64,000 nt of DNA from Coriaria nepalensis (taxonomy: Eukaryota; Streptophyta; Magnoliopsida; Cucurbitales; Coriariaceae): positions 7,261,501-7,325,500 of the forward strand of contig CP114493.1 in the NCBI GenBank assembly GCA_027186245.1, in the 5' to 3' direction. This document shows, piece after piece, positions 11,008-23,720 of this stretch. The notes under the pieces are model-generated. The model had not been told where the DNA came from. It ran no database searches and was given only the letters and a program-made list of their open reading frames with translations. A program made the translations under genes and the position numbers. Each line of letters opens with the position of its first letter. The stretch's first letter is position 1.

Positions 11008-14000
11008 CCACTTTCTCGACTGGGGTCTCCCCATGTTGTACTGTTAAATCGAGGGGAGCCCTCTCACCATACTCACATGCTCTCACCCACCATAAGATTG
11101 TCCGGATTTCAATCCACTACCACATTGGCTGTCATTTTCAAGCAAGCAAAACTACTACCTAGTTGTTAACAAACTTACAAATCAACAATGGAAAAAACCC
11201 AACGGAGCTAGCTAGTTAGCCAAAACCATGACTAACAAGTCTAGTATTCAGTTAGTTATTGCCTCATCATGTGGTAATAATCAACTTAACTAGATAGATC
11301 AATAATGAAAGTTTTTTTTTTTTTGGTCAAACAGTAACTACACTTCTTCTACTGGAGATAAAAGAGGTCTCAAGAACCCATTTGATATCAAGTAAGAAAT
11401 ATCTTAATTTCCTACTCCAATTAAAATTAGCTTCTAATGAGAGATATTAAATACATTAAATATGTTTTTGGATCCATATATGATTGATGAGACTAGCTTC
11501 ATATTTTATTCCTACATCAATTATAGGATTCGATCCATATTCTTATCTTTCGATTGAATGATGAGATATTTGATTAATCGAACCAATTAACTTTAAATTT
11601 ATTATTTTAATCAATTTTATAGCATGTTTAAGCATCTCCTGTTTTCTATAGCAACAAAGGAAAAATAATTCAGATTCCCACAATATTTAATTACTATTTA
11701 TTTTTATTATAAACCCTCTTTAAATTTGGTACTTGATTCCCATTTGATATCATTAACGTTTTCCACATTTAACTGGTCGTCCGTCACCCCTAATTTCATA
11801 ATAAACATTAGAGAAATTTTTGTAAAAATCGATTAAATTTAATTAGATATAAATATTTTTTATAAATATTATACCATATATTATATTAAAATTATAAAAA
11901 ATGAAGTTTGAAATTAAATATTATTGAGATTAATTCTAAAGTGGTTAATTTCCATCCATATATTTAGATCAGTTCGTCGAGCTTGGATCACTCACTTAGG
12001 ACCAAGTGACAAGTGTCACATTCTCTGAGAAAATTAAACGCCCAGTAGGGAATTGATACCCACAACTATGTATGACTATGACATTATACAACGACCCAAA
12101 TCCTCTGGTCAAATCGAAAGCTGCTTGCATATCTAACTTTCCCTGTTCTATAATCGAAAATGAAACTCCGGTAAGATGCAGAAATGGCGACCACCTGATT
12201 AGTATTCGTACTTGTATATAAATTACCTTGAATCTTGTTTGTGGTACAATATCATTGTATTATTGTATGAATGTAAGTTTGAATCTCTGGTACTATGAAA
12301 GTTGAGATTTAATTATATAAATAATAGTATATGAAGTAGATAAATTATGAATAAATTATGAATTATTGATATTATCATCAATTTATTTATTTTATTTAAA
12401 ATATATTTAATATTATAATTATATTTTATAAATTCAAAAATTTCTCTAGAGAGATTTGTTAGAACGTAGAACTTTTTCCTCTAGATTGCGGTACAGTACT
12501 GCAGCAAGCTGTAGAAAGTAGATAATCAGATTCAGCCTCATCTGGTTCGCGTAAACTGAATGCCACGTCGATGCAATTTAATCTGAAACAAACGTCAATC
12601 GATCTTCCGATCTTATCCACAATTCTTCGGAATGTACGTAAGAGACAACCGAAGTACAGATCAAAGATATAAAAAACGAACACTGTTTATGTTGCCACGT
12701 CAAGCTAACATGGCGATTTGATAGCAATGGTTCCACCTTTTTTTTACTAGTAGTATCTATAATCACTTATATAGAATTCAATCATGATTAAGGCTAATTA
12801 GTGGTCGAGTTACTTTGAAGGTTTTGTGCATGGTTAATTAATTACTTACTTACCTTTTTTACTTTATATATATATGTTAATAGATTATTCACTTTTTCAT
12901 GATACGTACACTTTTGGTCAAAACCAAACTTCCAGCTTAGTGGGTAAGCAAATTTTATGGATCCGATGAGGAATTAGGGTCAATCATTAGAGATGTACTT
13001 CCAAAACTTCCAGCTAAGTATAATGTAACTTCTGATCGAATCATATGAACTTCAATTCTTTTAATTGTGTACGTTTTTTTTTTTTTTTTTTTTTTTTAAA
13101 TTCTTTTCTTTAGTTTGAAAAAATTTTATAGGGCTTCAACTTCTAATCTTCTTTTTTTTAAATAATATTAAGTAGTTAATTTTAATTATATATTTAATTA
13201 ATTAATATTAACTCTAATAATGGAAGGGATTCAATTTGTGAAGGGTCCTTATATAATTATTTCTCAACTTTTAAATCTTTATATAAGATTCAATATATAT
13301 TTATATATATAGATATGATCAATGAGTAGTATAGATTTCCTTCAAATAAGGTGGAGCAGAAAAAAAAAATTAGGAGGAAATAAAATATACATAATATTTA
13401 TGTTAATCCTGATTTTTATTTAAAGTTTTAGATATTTATATACCAAATTTTAATTAATTTTAAATTAAAATATTAATTTCTTAAAATTTGAGAATAAATA
13501 ATATCTCCACTAAACTAACTCTGTTCCTACCACTAAATGTACTTACAGTGCAAGTGAGAGAGCAGTTCGATCCATCTATTCCTTACCTCAATCACTTTAC
13601 CTAATATCCGTTCCTACCCTCTTGTCATGGTTCAAGTATTGTTGTTCCCAAAAACATTGTCTATTTACCGACAAATCTTCGGCCAAGAAAATAAAAAACA
13701 AGTTAACGACAAATCACTTATCTACTCATACAGTCGTCTAGAACTACGAACAATATTACATTACACAACTCTGACTTCAAAAACTTGGCCACTAAAATCT
13801 AAGTAAAAGAAAATGAATAGCTTCAAGTTGTACAAAATGGAACAAATAGTGAGGTATTGAGATTCATCAAATTAACATTATGAACCGAGATCAGATAAAT
13901 TTAATTACCATAATTAATCCAAATTACACGTACATTAAAAAAAAAAATTTGTTTGGAAATTAACCCTAGCTTTTCACATTGAAAGGAAAGGATCACTTGA

Positions 14001-14054
14001 TCAAGTCATTAATTACGAGCTAATTAAAGAGACAAAGCTAGCTCTTGTTGATAT
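11008..14054. other. intergenic, AT-rich
   Basis: Contains T runs (for example 13075-13096), long AT-only stretches and scattered short frames without family resemblance. The last few hundred bases before 14055 are the downstream region of the MYB gene. No gene, RNA or clear transposon is visible. Confidence 0.45.
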
Positions 14055-14213
14055 TTAGCTTGGAGGCAAAGGATTAATGCCAATTGTGAGATCAAGATTC
14101 AAGTCAGGCAAGTCTGCAGGATCATTAGAGTTGTTGTCGGATACTAGGTTCTGATCCTGCTTGCAATTCTTGTGGGTAGTTTCTTTTGAATCTGCAAATG
14201 AGGATGATGATGA

Positions 14214-14251
<38 letters not shown>

Positions 14252-14828
14252 TTAATGAAGCTTGTGGGTTTTGAGTACTGATATTTCTGGTCAACCTATT
14301 TGGATCAATACCCGTCTTCATAAGCTTCCTCAGATGAGAATTCCAATGATTTTTTACTTCGTTATCTGTTCGTCCAGGTAATCTCCCCGCAATTAATGAC
14401 CACCTATAAAACATGTTATGAGGATATGTCATCATCTCATATCTGACTTTAGAAATTAGAATGATCATAATTTACATATGTAAAAAAAAAAAAAAAGTAA
14501 AATATAATCAGATTTATCATGACAAATTGACAATTAATGTACATAGGTTTATAACTTTTTACCGGTTGCCAAGGAGTGCATGAAGCTTGATAATAAGATC
14601 TTCTTCATCTTCAGCAAAATTGCCTCTCTTGAGATCCGGCCGGAGATAGTTTATCCATCTGAGCCGGCAACTTTTACCGCCACGAAGAAGGCCTGCACCT
14701 CTTGCTATGTTTCTCCAGCAACCTTCACCGTTTTTAAGGATGTAGTCGGTCAATTTTTGGTCTTCTTGCTCGGACCAAGCTCCTTTGTTTGTGTCGAGTT
14801 TCTTTTGATCACAACAAGGCTTTCTCAT
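14055..14828 (-). CDS. R2R3-MYB transcription factor, subgroup-4-like repressor with EAR motif
   Basis: Two minus-strand exons, 14828-14563 and 14403-14055, encode 204 residues. The intron splits the Arg codon before [12 protein letters not shown]2 (about 15-62) has the three spaced tryptophans, and R3 (about 68-113) has [20 protein letters not shown]. The bHLH-interaction signature [DE]Lx2[RK]x3Lx6Lx3R is satisfied across [20 protein letters not shown]. The C-terminus has a GIDPNRLTR block resembling the subgroup-4 C1 motif, a 12-Thr run followed by Ser, and [10 protein letters not shown], an LxLxL EAR repression motif. Such proteins repress phenylpropanoid and flavonoid genes in the nucleus. 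Two oddities: Gly50 stands where R2R3 proteins have a conserved Cys (LLRGGKSC), and one residue is missing at the end of R3 (NSHLRKL where NSHLRRKL is usual). Start MRKPCC is family-typical. No subgroup zinc-finger motif is visible. Confidence 0.92.
14216..14251. repeat. coding (AAC/ACA)n trinucleotide repeat in MYB
   Basis: On the plus strand this reads as about twelve TTG/GTT units. In the MYB frame it encodes the poly-Thr tract, and adjacent AGC/TCA codons give poly-Ser. Confidence 0.9.
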
Positions 14829-15929
14829 TGTACTAATGAATTTTGATGTATGTTTGATTAAAAATGCCCTCAAGATTGTGGAAGTTGATGGTTTTAAAGA
14901 GATGGCCTGCAAATTATATATGTACAACGCTCAAGAATATGTATGCATATATATAGGGTAGAGGCTTATAATACGTGTGAGGTGTAATTGTTGTTCAATT
15001 GGACATGGAAAAGGAAGAGGAGGACAACGGAAAGTTGACTTGGACTGGTTGGTTGGATGCCACGTGTAGAGTCGCATCAGCTTGCATGGAGATAGATGTG
15101 CCTCTACTAGCTACCTAGTAGTCACTATCTATTTTCTAATAATTCGAACCTTTCATTCTTATATATAATTCTTATACGTACTTTCGGTCAAGTAGCTATA
15201 TAGCTTATAATCAATAAAGCTAGGAGATGTTACATTTCGATCCATATACTTCATGATCATGACTAATTCTTTATCACAATATATATATAGATTAGTTTTT
15301 ATAAATCAAATTTAGCCCAATACGTATGAATAGTGCAATACATGTGCTACGTACATGGAATAGATTGTCGTGTCTAATTTGTTTGTCTTTCTAGTTCCTT
15401 TCTTGTTTGATTTCCTAGCTCAGGCATTTTGCTCTCATTCTATCACATGTTTTGGAAGTTTGACCGATGGTTTCCCATCACCGTCTAAACTGTATATCAA
15501 TCTACGTTGCACTGCTGACAAACAGCCTATTTCCACAAATTTTGCTGTTTGAGGTTTTTGTTATATATTCCTAGTCCAATCTTCATCAAATTTCCAGCCA
15601 AACTGATAAGAAGAACATGCTAGTATATAGACGTATAATTTTTTTTTTTTAATAAACAAATATGGCATAAGTTTATTTGTGGGAAATTATGACCTTTTAA
15701 ATAAGAAAATTATGATGGAATTTGGTGACCCCTACTTGTTCTAATCTTATAAGAAAATTATGTGGGAAATTATAACCTAATAAGAAAAATTCAACTCCTA
15801 TCTAACCGTAAGCAAAGTTTAACAGAGTAGAAAGATAATACTCAATATCAAAATAAATGTCATTAATACAATCAAAATTTGTTAAAATATGGACAATCTG
15901 ATTACATTATATATAAACATGATTAATAG
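14829..15929. other. intergenic; MYB upstream region
   Basis: Contains the MYB promoter. A CACGTG-related element, CCACGTGTAG, lies near 15060. A 60-codon frame at 15370-15552 has no family resemblance. Nothing else is supported. Confidence 0.45.
14947..14955 (-). promoter_or_regulatory. TATA box of MYB gene
   Basis: CCCTATATATATGC on the minus strand lies about 120 bp upstream of the MYB ATG. That leaves a plausible 5' UTR of roughly 90 bases. Confidence 0.5.
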
Positions 15930-16650
15930 AAATATGAAAAGAAAACAACTAAAATTGAATAATACTCCAGATTCTACAAAATGTCCAATCCAAACACTCC
16001 TTCTTTATAATATGAATGAGAGACTTAGTTAGAATCACATTCAACTTGAAGAGGAAGACTTTTGGAAAGGGCAAGCTTAATTCCAAAATAGAGGCCTATA
16101 ACTTCAGATTGAAAACTGTTAGAATTATCTAATTTATGACAAAAAGCTTCCCCAACCAACATCCATCATCTCTGATCACATTACCACATCTAGCTACGCC
16201 CGAAAAGTGTTTATAGGAACCGTCAACATTAAGTTTAAAACAACCATGAGGAGGAATAGACCAAGCACACGTGAACGAGACTAAATTTGTTGATACAACC
16301 CAAATTCATTAGAATAGTCTTATCAAGATTAGATAAAGTCGGAGCTCTAATCTTATACTGATTAAGCTCCTTAATCCAAAGTAATACTTTCCTAATGATA
16401 AAATTAGAATTCAGCTCAATACCCTTATGAATGTATTTGTTTCTGTCAATCTAGATTTCTCAACAGATAAGACAAAAAATAATATCAAACACATATTATA
16501 ATTTCCCGGAACCATTGGAGCAAGACCATCATAGCATAAATCCGTCGATAATGGGTAGGGTGAGCAAATTTACTAGACAAATATTTCTAACGAAAGACCA
16601 AACCTTTGAAGCCACTTGACCTTCGATGAAAAGCGTTTTATATAAAAAAA
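15930..16650 (-). mobile_element. LINE remnant (zf-RVT and RNase H region)
   Basis: The minus strand carries a degenerate trace. RNKYIHKGIELNSNF, typical of the region before RNase H, is followed by WSIPPHGCFKLNVDG, GVARCGNVIRDDGCW and a later GLYFGIKLALSKSLPLQ block. These are plant LINE RNase H motifs in the right order, broken by stops. Upstream (16500-16650) the trace SGFKGLVF and RIYAMMVLLQWFREI fits the zinc-finger part. The ends are not defined. Confidence 0.7.
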
Positions 16651-18684
16651 ATTTCTAAGACACGTAGTAATCTTTTATATATATATAAATTAATCTTAAA
16701 CACTAGATAGTGAAATCATACTTTTGTTTATGTAAATTGACTATTAAGACTGATACCACAATTTTTCAAGTCGATACTCAATACATTAGGATGTGTGTAG
16801 ATACGTAGAAATGACAATATTTTCTTTTTGGTGATCTTTACTACTTCTCTAAATAATTAGAATATGATCTATTTATAGAATTTTATTAAGTTTTTATTTA
16901 AATATTTTAAATCAATTTCAATTAATAATTCAAACACAATATTAAATAAAAATAAAACAATGAGATAATAAAACAATATTAGTATTAAATTAATATCTCA
17001 TGATAACATAATATTATATAATATATTTAATTTAAAACGAAATATATTATTATTTTATATAGTGTATTTCAAAAATAACTATATTAAATTAATATTTTAA
17101 TAAATTAATTCTCTAATTAAGCAATTAATACTAATTATCTTATAATTATATATTTATCTTAGAAAACTATTTTCATTGCAAATAAATTATTTCTCTACTT
17201 TTTTTTATCACTCTTACCCTATACAGTATTTTATAGAGGCGACTTGAGAACCATAAACATATATTTTCAAACTCTAATAAATTAGATTATTAATTAAATT
17301 CTTTAATCTAATAAATCTTATTTATTATCTCAATATTATTCCACTAAAAATGTGGGATTGCACCTTTACAATTATAGAACAAATTACAGAGTAATCTCTA
17401 GTAGTCCATTGATATTATCATTACAAGTAATTTAATCTTTCAATAATTGATTCATATTAAAACTGGTCAAAATTATTGTTTTACATTTCTAATTACCTCT
17501 TTATCTTTAAGTATCATTAATTTAATAGTGAACGATCAATTTATAACTTAATTATAATTTTGAGCTCAAAACCATTCAATTCTAAAATTAATACTTGAAA
17601 AAGAGTTGGATTCTATATTTGTAAATCATGTTTGTATGAAAAAGGTTTGCATTCTATATTTGTAAATCATGTTCTCAGTCGCTTATCCTAATGAATCTCC
17701 AAAACAAAATCTTTAACTTGTTTTACAAATAAACCATGACAAGTAAATCATAAGATCCAGTTAACATAAATAGGAGTTCTTGACTACTCACAATTTAAAT
17801 TGATCTGTATATGATCATCTATTGATATGAATAAAATTTTTTATGGCAAACGATATATCGATAAAAAATTAATTCATATTGAGTCATATCCTATATTACT
17901 TCTACTAAGATAACTATCTACATCAGTGATCCGGATCTATATCACTTGTATTCATAATGCTAGTGGACCGTACTAGCAACCATTAATTAAATATAACATA
18001 CTTTAATAAATTACTGACGATTTAATTCATTATTATTGTGATTATATATCAATCTTGCTTAGATTTATTTAACTTTTCTAACATATTATTTATTTCTCTT
18101 TACATTCAAATTTAGGTTTAATCAACATTCAAAATTCTCTTATGAATAAAAAAGAATGTAAATGACAATAAAATATATCAACACAAAGAGTTATAGTTGT
18201 TCACTTATGACAATCAAACTGGTCAATCATAAGTACATGCACTCCGAGCTCTAGAAAATCGAGCGGAACTCATTTGCACTAGTGATAATACTATCGATTA
18301 CAAACCAACAATCTTAGTCACAAACTATGCTATTATACAAAACTAAAATCAAACACAGATTAATCATGAAAATCACTAGAGAAGTCGAACTCAAAGATCA
18401 AAAACATTGACTCAGCATAGACCTTAGATTCATACTAATAATCTCAAGAAATCAGCAGATAATAGCATACCACAAAATAGGTAAGATCAAGCATCACAGA
18501 AAAAATCAAGAATCATGAGATCGCATAGGGAAGAACTCTACTCGCATCTCGTAAACCCAAAATAACAATAAATTTTTTAATATTTATATATATTATTCAA
18601 TAATAATATATTCAAATATTATATAAAAGAATTATCATTTTTATTAATTTAATAAAATTAAATTTATTATATATTTTTAAATTA
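16651..18684. other. AT-rich intergenic, probably decayed repeats
   Basis: No coding signal is found. A 23-bp phrase (ATTCTATATTTGTAAATCAT plus GTT) is repeated at about 17610 and 17651. The composition looks like eroded retroelement DNA, but I cannot place LTR ends. Confidence 0.4.
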
Positions 18685-19065
18685 CGTTACTCAACAAAAA
18701 GATGGGAAGCTATTTCCTCCATTTTAGCGCTACAACATCAATGAGCAGAAGTCAAAGGAATGCCCATTTTCTTCAAACTCGCATCCACTGCTACAGCATT
18801 ATTAAATATTTAAATAAAATCATTATCCGAAGTTAGAACCACCGTGGATCGGAAGCAAGCTCTATGGATAAAACCAAATATTGTTAACATAATCGGCCAA
18901 AATACCCACACCCCAATTATCGTGCCAAAAGTTAATGGAAGTTTCGTCTCCAACTTGCCATCTGAATAAGCAAACGAATCTAGGCAAAGTAAGGACCATA
19001 TCTCTCCAAGCACGTAGAAGCAGCACAGAGAATTTCCCGAATAGTTATCCTACAAGACAGACACA
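18685..19065 (-). mobile_element. LINE remnant (C-terminal reverse-transcriptase region)
   Basis: The minus strand reads AWRDMVLTLPRF, then LFRWQVGDETSINFWHDNWG and GILADYV. This is the conserved W-x-VGDG...INFWHDNW motif of plant LINE ORF2 C-terminal regions. It is followed by stops and frameshifts. Only a few hundred bases survive. Confidence 0.65.
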
Positions 19066-21147
19066 CCTATTAATTGTCCTAAAATATCCTTTGGATCTTT
19101 TTGTTTTGTCCCTTTCTTTTTTCTAAGTGATCATCGCAAATAAATCACAACCGCCGGTTATTCTGAAATTTCCAATTACTAATTAAGAAATGAAGGGAAA
19201 AAAAAAAAAACCCGGAGGAAAGGGATAGCGATTGTTGCGTTGAAATGATCAGATATTGCTTAAGAAGAAGATATTTGATTGTTTTATAATAAAATAATTT
19301 TATCTTATTTTATAATAATTTTTATGAGAAAAAATAATTAAACTTTAAAATTTAATATAATATTAAAGTTAATGATACTATTTAAAGTCAAATTATTTAT
19401 TCTTTTAAAATATGTATATATAGAAAATGAGAGAACTTATTAATTATAAATTAATTAGATATTTTTTTTTCCCGAATGATATAAGACAATTTCAATACAT
19501 TATTTACTCATAACTTCCGACCATCTTTGAACTTATATATTAAAAATTTCCTAATTTCTTAAATTTCAAAATTTACTTACCCAAAAATTAAAAATTACAA
19601 AATATATGATAAATATATATAATTTTTACCCGTCCTAAAAACGAGTTTTCAGTCTCCGCCGCTGAAAATGGGTGTTTGTGATGTGTATTATTAAAAATTT
19701 ATAACCTAGATTAGACCTCCTTCCCATACGGTGTATGTAATATGGTATTTATGATGCATATAATAGCTAGTAGCGTAGTACTAATGAATAATGCACAATG
19801 GATAATGCATAATGCAGAATGCAGAATGCAGAATGCAGAATGCATAATGCATGCATGTTTCTGAAGTGGATAAAATGGGGGAGCCCACCATGGAAATGAG
19901 ACAATAAGGGTACTAACTACTCCTAAAATATAATGTCGTGCATGCATCGTGATTCATACATGGACATGAGCGTTAGAAAGACTAAGCTTAAAAAAAACCT
20001 TATTTCTTCACCTTTCTAATATTAACAATCTTTATTATGCAATATGGGAGCGACAAGGTAGGTCACATTTATGATATTAAACAAACAATATAATACAAAA
20101 TGGAGCGACAAGGTAGGTGGCCATGGCTGATGCTTATCCTTATGATCAGTACCTGATCATTAGTTCTACCTTATCGACAAGTTTAATGTGTCGTCTGTAC
20201 TCGAGGGGACCCTTTCCCAAATATGAAATATTAGAGGAGAAACTTAACTAGCGTAACAGCGTTGTAGGACCTTTTGAACGTGTTGATGGGCACGTGTTTC
20301 ACGTGGATAGATTGTCCGATGAAGAAATTAAGATGGATAAGCTTCTGTCCCTTTGGGGTGATGATGATAATTGAGTGATAAATTTCAATGACAAATAATC
20401 ATAATCATAACGGATATCAAACCTTATCTCAATGATTAGTATCATATCGTATTGCATACAAATAATACAACTATTTCTACGTCCTCGGTACTCCACTATT
20501 AAGTCTTAGGTGGAAGCTTCAAGAAGCAACTTTATTTAACCAATATACATATATGAGTCTAACATACTTAACCTACATATCAATTAGGAATCTCTCCAAC
20601 TTTTCATCCCACCTCTTTTTCCAATGAACGGGTGCTTGATTGAAAGACTGTTTGATTAATAGACAAATACAAGTATAGTAAACTAATCAAGCTATTCTTG
20701 ATGCGTTTGGATCAACATGACCGTTGTCAAAATAACGGGCTGATGATCTTCGGTGTTTGGCCCACTTGTCTCCTTGATGGGTCCAACCCCATTTTGTAGC
20801 AACTCAGTAAGTGGCTCGAATGTCTTTTCTAAATGTGTTTTATGGAGAAAATATCTTTATCTCCACAGCATCCATGGTGACCTCTGTGAGTTTCGGCCCA
20901 AACAATGTATTGGAGTTATATACCAGCTCAGCAGACTCAACGAGATTAGTTAGTCAGTTAGTCGACGTAAAATATCTGCATGGGTTGTTCATTTTCTGGT
21001 ATATGGTTAGCTTACGTACGTAACACGTGGAATAACCAATTCCCGTTGGTTCATACTTTATAAAAGAGTGAACTATAATCAGTATAAAGTTGACGATTGA
21101 TAAAATACAGGGATCCATTTCTCTTTCATTTTATCTGAGTTAACATG
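19066..21147. other. intergenic, with the Copia 5' LTR probably at its right end
   Basis: Holds a heptamer repeat (19789-19852), a pair of 17-bp direct repeats (20047-20063 and 20102-20118) and AT-rich DNA. The last few hundred bases before 21147 should be the 5' LTR of the following Copia remnant (TATAAAA near 21060, end GAGTTAACA), but the LTR start is not identifiable. Confidence 0.45.
19789..19852. repeat. 7-bp tandem repeat (AATGCAG)n with variants
   Basis: Four exact AATGCAG units at 19811-19838 are flanked by AATGCAT, AATGCAC and AATGGAT variants. All share the AATG core. Confidence 0.85.
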
Positions 21148-22175
21148 ATATCAGAGCCTCGTGATCTATTCTCATCGTTCCGTTGAAAATTTTATCACTG
21201 TTCAAAATTGTAGAAGCTTCACCAACTGTTCATCAAAGGCGGATCCTTCAATATTACAACAATGGCGGTCTTCAATCATCCCTACTATTTCTACCCGTCC
21301 AATACATCCAGATTGATTTTAGTATCTCAACCATTACTCGGTTCTCAAAGTTATAGTGTCTGGTCCAGAGCGATGCTCATCTCCTTGATGGCAAAGAATA
21401 AAGTCAGATTCGTCATTGGAGAATCACTTCAATCTACAGATCCAGTTCTTGCACAGGGTTGGGACAGATGCAATGCGTGTGTATTGAGCTATATAATCGA
21501 TACGGTTTCGAAAGAATTATACATTGGCATTGTGTATTATTCATCTGCGTTACTTATCTGGAAGGATTTTAAAACTCGACAAATACAATTTGTATTATAA
21601 TCGATACTGTCCTTTATGTCCATACTTCATCTCAAATCATTTGGATGCCTATATGTTATGCCACTTCACTAAACAATCATAACAAATTCTCCCCAAGATC
21701 TATTCCCTGTGTTTTTGTTGGATATGCGCACAATCCCAAAAAGCCTATAAGTTAGTCACCTTAGATTCGAAACAGTTCATGGTCAGTCGTGATGTTCAAT
21801 TCATTGAACATATATTCCCTTTTAAATCAAATTCAACTTACACTGTCAATTCTCCCAATTCATTCTCTTCTAACATCTTTGATGATGACACCTCACATCA
21901 AATAAATATTCCCTCAACATCTCTTCCTCGACTCCCCACTCCTACTTCTCAAATCACTCCTCCTACACTTATACCTGAACCCACAAAAATTACCTCAACT
22001 GACCCCATTCCTACTACTACTATTCCTTTTTTTCCCGTACCTATACCTCAACCCATAATCCAAATTAGAAGATCCACTAGATTAACACAACCTCCTCCCA
22101 AGTCAGCAGATTATGTATTTTCCTCCTATACATCATTTTTGCCTCAAGATTGCTCTTTGCCCTCATTACTGCATC
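21148..22175 (+). mobile_element. Copia retrotransposon remnant with internal deletion
   Basis: A primer-binding site resembling the initiator-Met tRNA complement (TGATATCAGAGC; canonical TGGTATCAGAGC) begins about 21148. A gag N-terminal frame (21262-21600) follows, with LVSQPLLGSQSYSVWSRAM, typical of Copia gag. The sequence then jumps to the integrase C-terminal/hinge region: SLNNHNKFSPRSIPCVFVGY, DVQFIEHIFPFKS, a Pro/Thr-rich linker, RRSTRLTQPPPKSADY. Protease, the integrase core and most of RT are absent, and stops and frameshifts remain. The trace ends near the start of RT (LPSLLHLQG). Confidence 0.82.
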
Positions 22176-22234
22176 TTCAAGGTAATCGATTCCCTGGAAC
22201 AAATTCCCCAAAACCGTTATATTCCCAATTCCAA

Positions 22235-22360
22235 TGTAAGCGGACAGGTTGAGTAATTGAATATTCTAATTCCTTAAAAAGTTGAATAAGCCAGACCACT
22301 TCACATGAAACTGCCGCCATAGCAAACTCCTCCCAGTAGTGGCTATAATGTTCCATCAAA
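22235..22360 (-). mobile_element. Copia RNase H fragment in inverted orientation
   Basis: The minus strand encodes EFAMAAVSCEVVWLIQLFKE and then a QPVRLH block. This matches the Copia RNase H phrase Y-x-AMA--CE--WL--LLK-L. It abuts the plus-strand Copia remnant head-on and is only about 40 codons long. Confidence 0.68.
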
Positions 22361-22384
22361 CTTTCTCTCTACAATACACTATTA

Positions 22385-23720
22385 CAAGAGGAGAATTTTT
22401 TGAGGCAAAAATCAAAGGTTAGTTAAAAGAGGGAGAAGCCAATACAAAGTTCTTCCACAAAACTCTCCAACTAAAGAGAGCTAAGAATTACATTCATAGA
22501 ATTAAGAACCCTACGGGTTCTTAGACAGAGACTGCATAAATTATTAAGGATCAAGTTGTTTTTTTTTTCCAAAACTTAGTTACCGATGAAAATTGTGAAG
22601 ATCTTTCTAATCCTGATTATTAGTAAAGAAGTCATCGATGAAGATAATAGGTTAATTTCTGTTATTTCTTATGAAAACGAAATTAATCAAGTTGATTTTT
22701 CTCTTTCAGGTGATAGCGCTGTAAGTTCGGATGATTTATTGGGGCATTTTTTCAGCAAAAATTTGGATACTGTAAAAGAAAATGTGGTTAAAGTTATGCA
22801 ACTTTTCTTTTGGGAGTTCATCTTCCTACCCATTCAAGGTTTCTCATATTATACTTATACCTAAAAAGGACAATCCTTCCTTCTAACATCTTTGCCCTCA
22901 TTCTATTCCCAATAAGTTTATGCAACTTCGTTTCTAAAATAATCTCAAACTTTTAGTCAATAGACTCAGTTTAATTCTTCCTAAGTTAATTAATAAAGAA
23001 TAAGTTGATTTTTTATTCTACTTTCTCAGAAAATTACCAACTCAATCACAAAAGAAGGTAGAAGAGAAAATGTAATATTGAAATTGGATATGACAAAAAC
23101 ATGCCATAGAGTTTATTGGAATTATTTATGAGTTGTCTTACAAGCATTTGGGTTTAGTGAAAAAGTGATTAGCTTGATTCAACAATTAATAACAAATTTG
23201 GTATTTTGTTTTGCTTAATAGTTCCCTTACGAGATTTTTCAAATCCTCGAGAGGAGTTAAATAAGGAGACCCTTTATCATCATATTTTTCATTCTCGTAA
23301 CAGAATTTTTGAATAGACATTTAAAAAAGGTAATAATATCAGATAGTATTACTCTTGTCTCCTTCCCTAGATTTGCTCCTATCATCTCTCATTTGACTTA
23401 TGCAGATGACCTCCTAATTTTTACAAATAACTCTAAGATATCTTTGAGAAAATTAATGAAATTGATACATTGGCATGAAAGGATATCTGGTTAATCTATT
23501 AGCAAAGAAAATAGTAGCTTTACGGTCAACAATAAAATTAGTCAACCTAGGAGGAACATTATAGCCACTACTACTCAATTTCAGCAGAAAGCTTTTCCTC
23601 TAGTTTATCTTGGTTGCCCGTTATAAATAGGAAGAGCTAAAGCTTCAATGTTTAATGACATTATTAACAAAGTGATGAATGGGGCAAAGTTTAAGTTATC
23701 AAACTCCAAATATAAGCTCA
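22385..23720 (+). mobile_element. LINE remnant (reverse-transcriptase domain)
   Basis: A plus-strand trace follows LINE ORF2 order: KEGEANTKFFHKTLQL and KNYIHRIKNPTGS, then SGDSAVSSDD, PKKDNPS and PISLCNFVSKIISN, a degenerate LDMTKAYDRVSW-like stretch, SSRGVK-GDPLSS, and SHLTYADDLLIFTN with the catalytic YADD still readable (near 23395-23415). Many stops and frameshifts make it dead. The 3' RNase H part is missing. The trace breaks near 23720. Confidence 0.8.

Noticed and set aside
12220..12300. Possible SINE (GAATCTC-type B box with repeated phrases)
   Set aside because: No A box, no tail and no target duplication visible.
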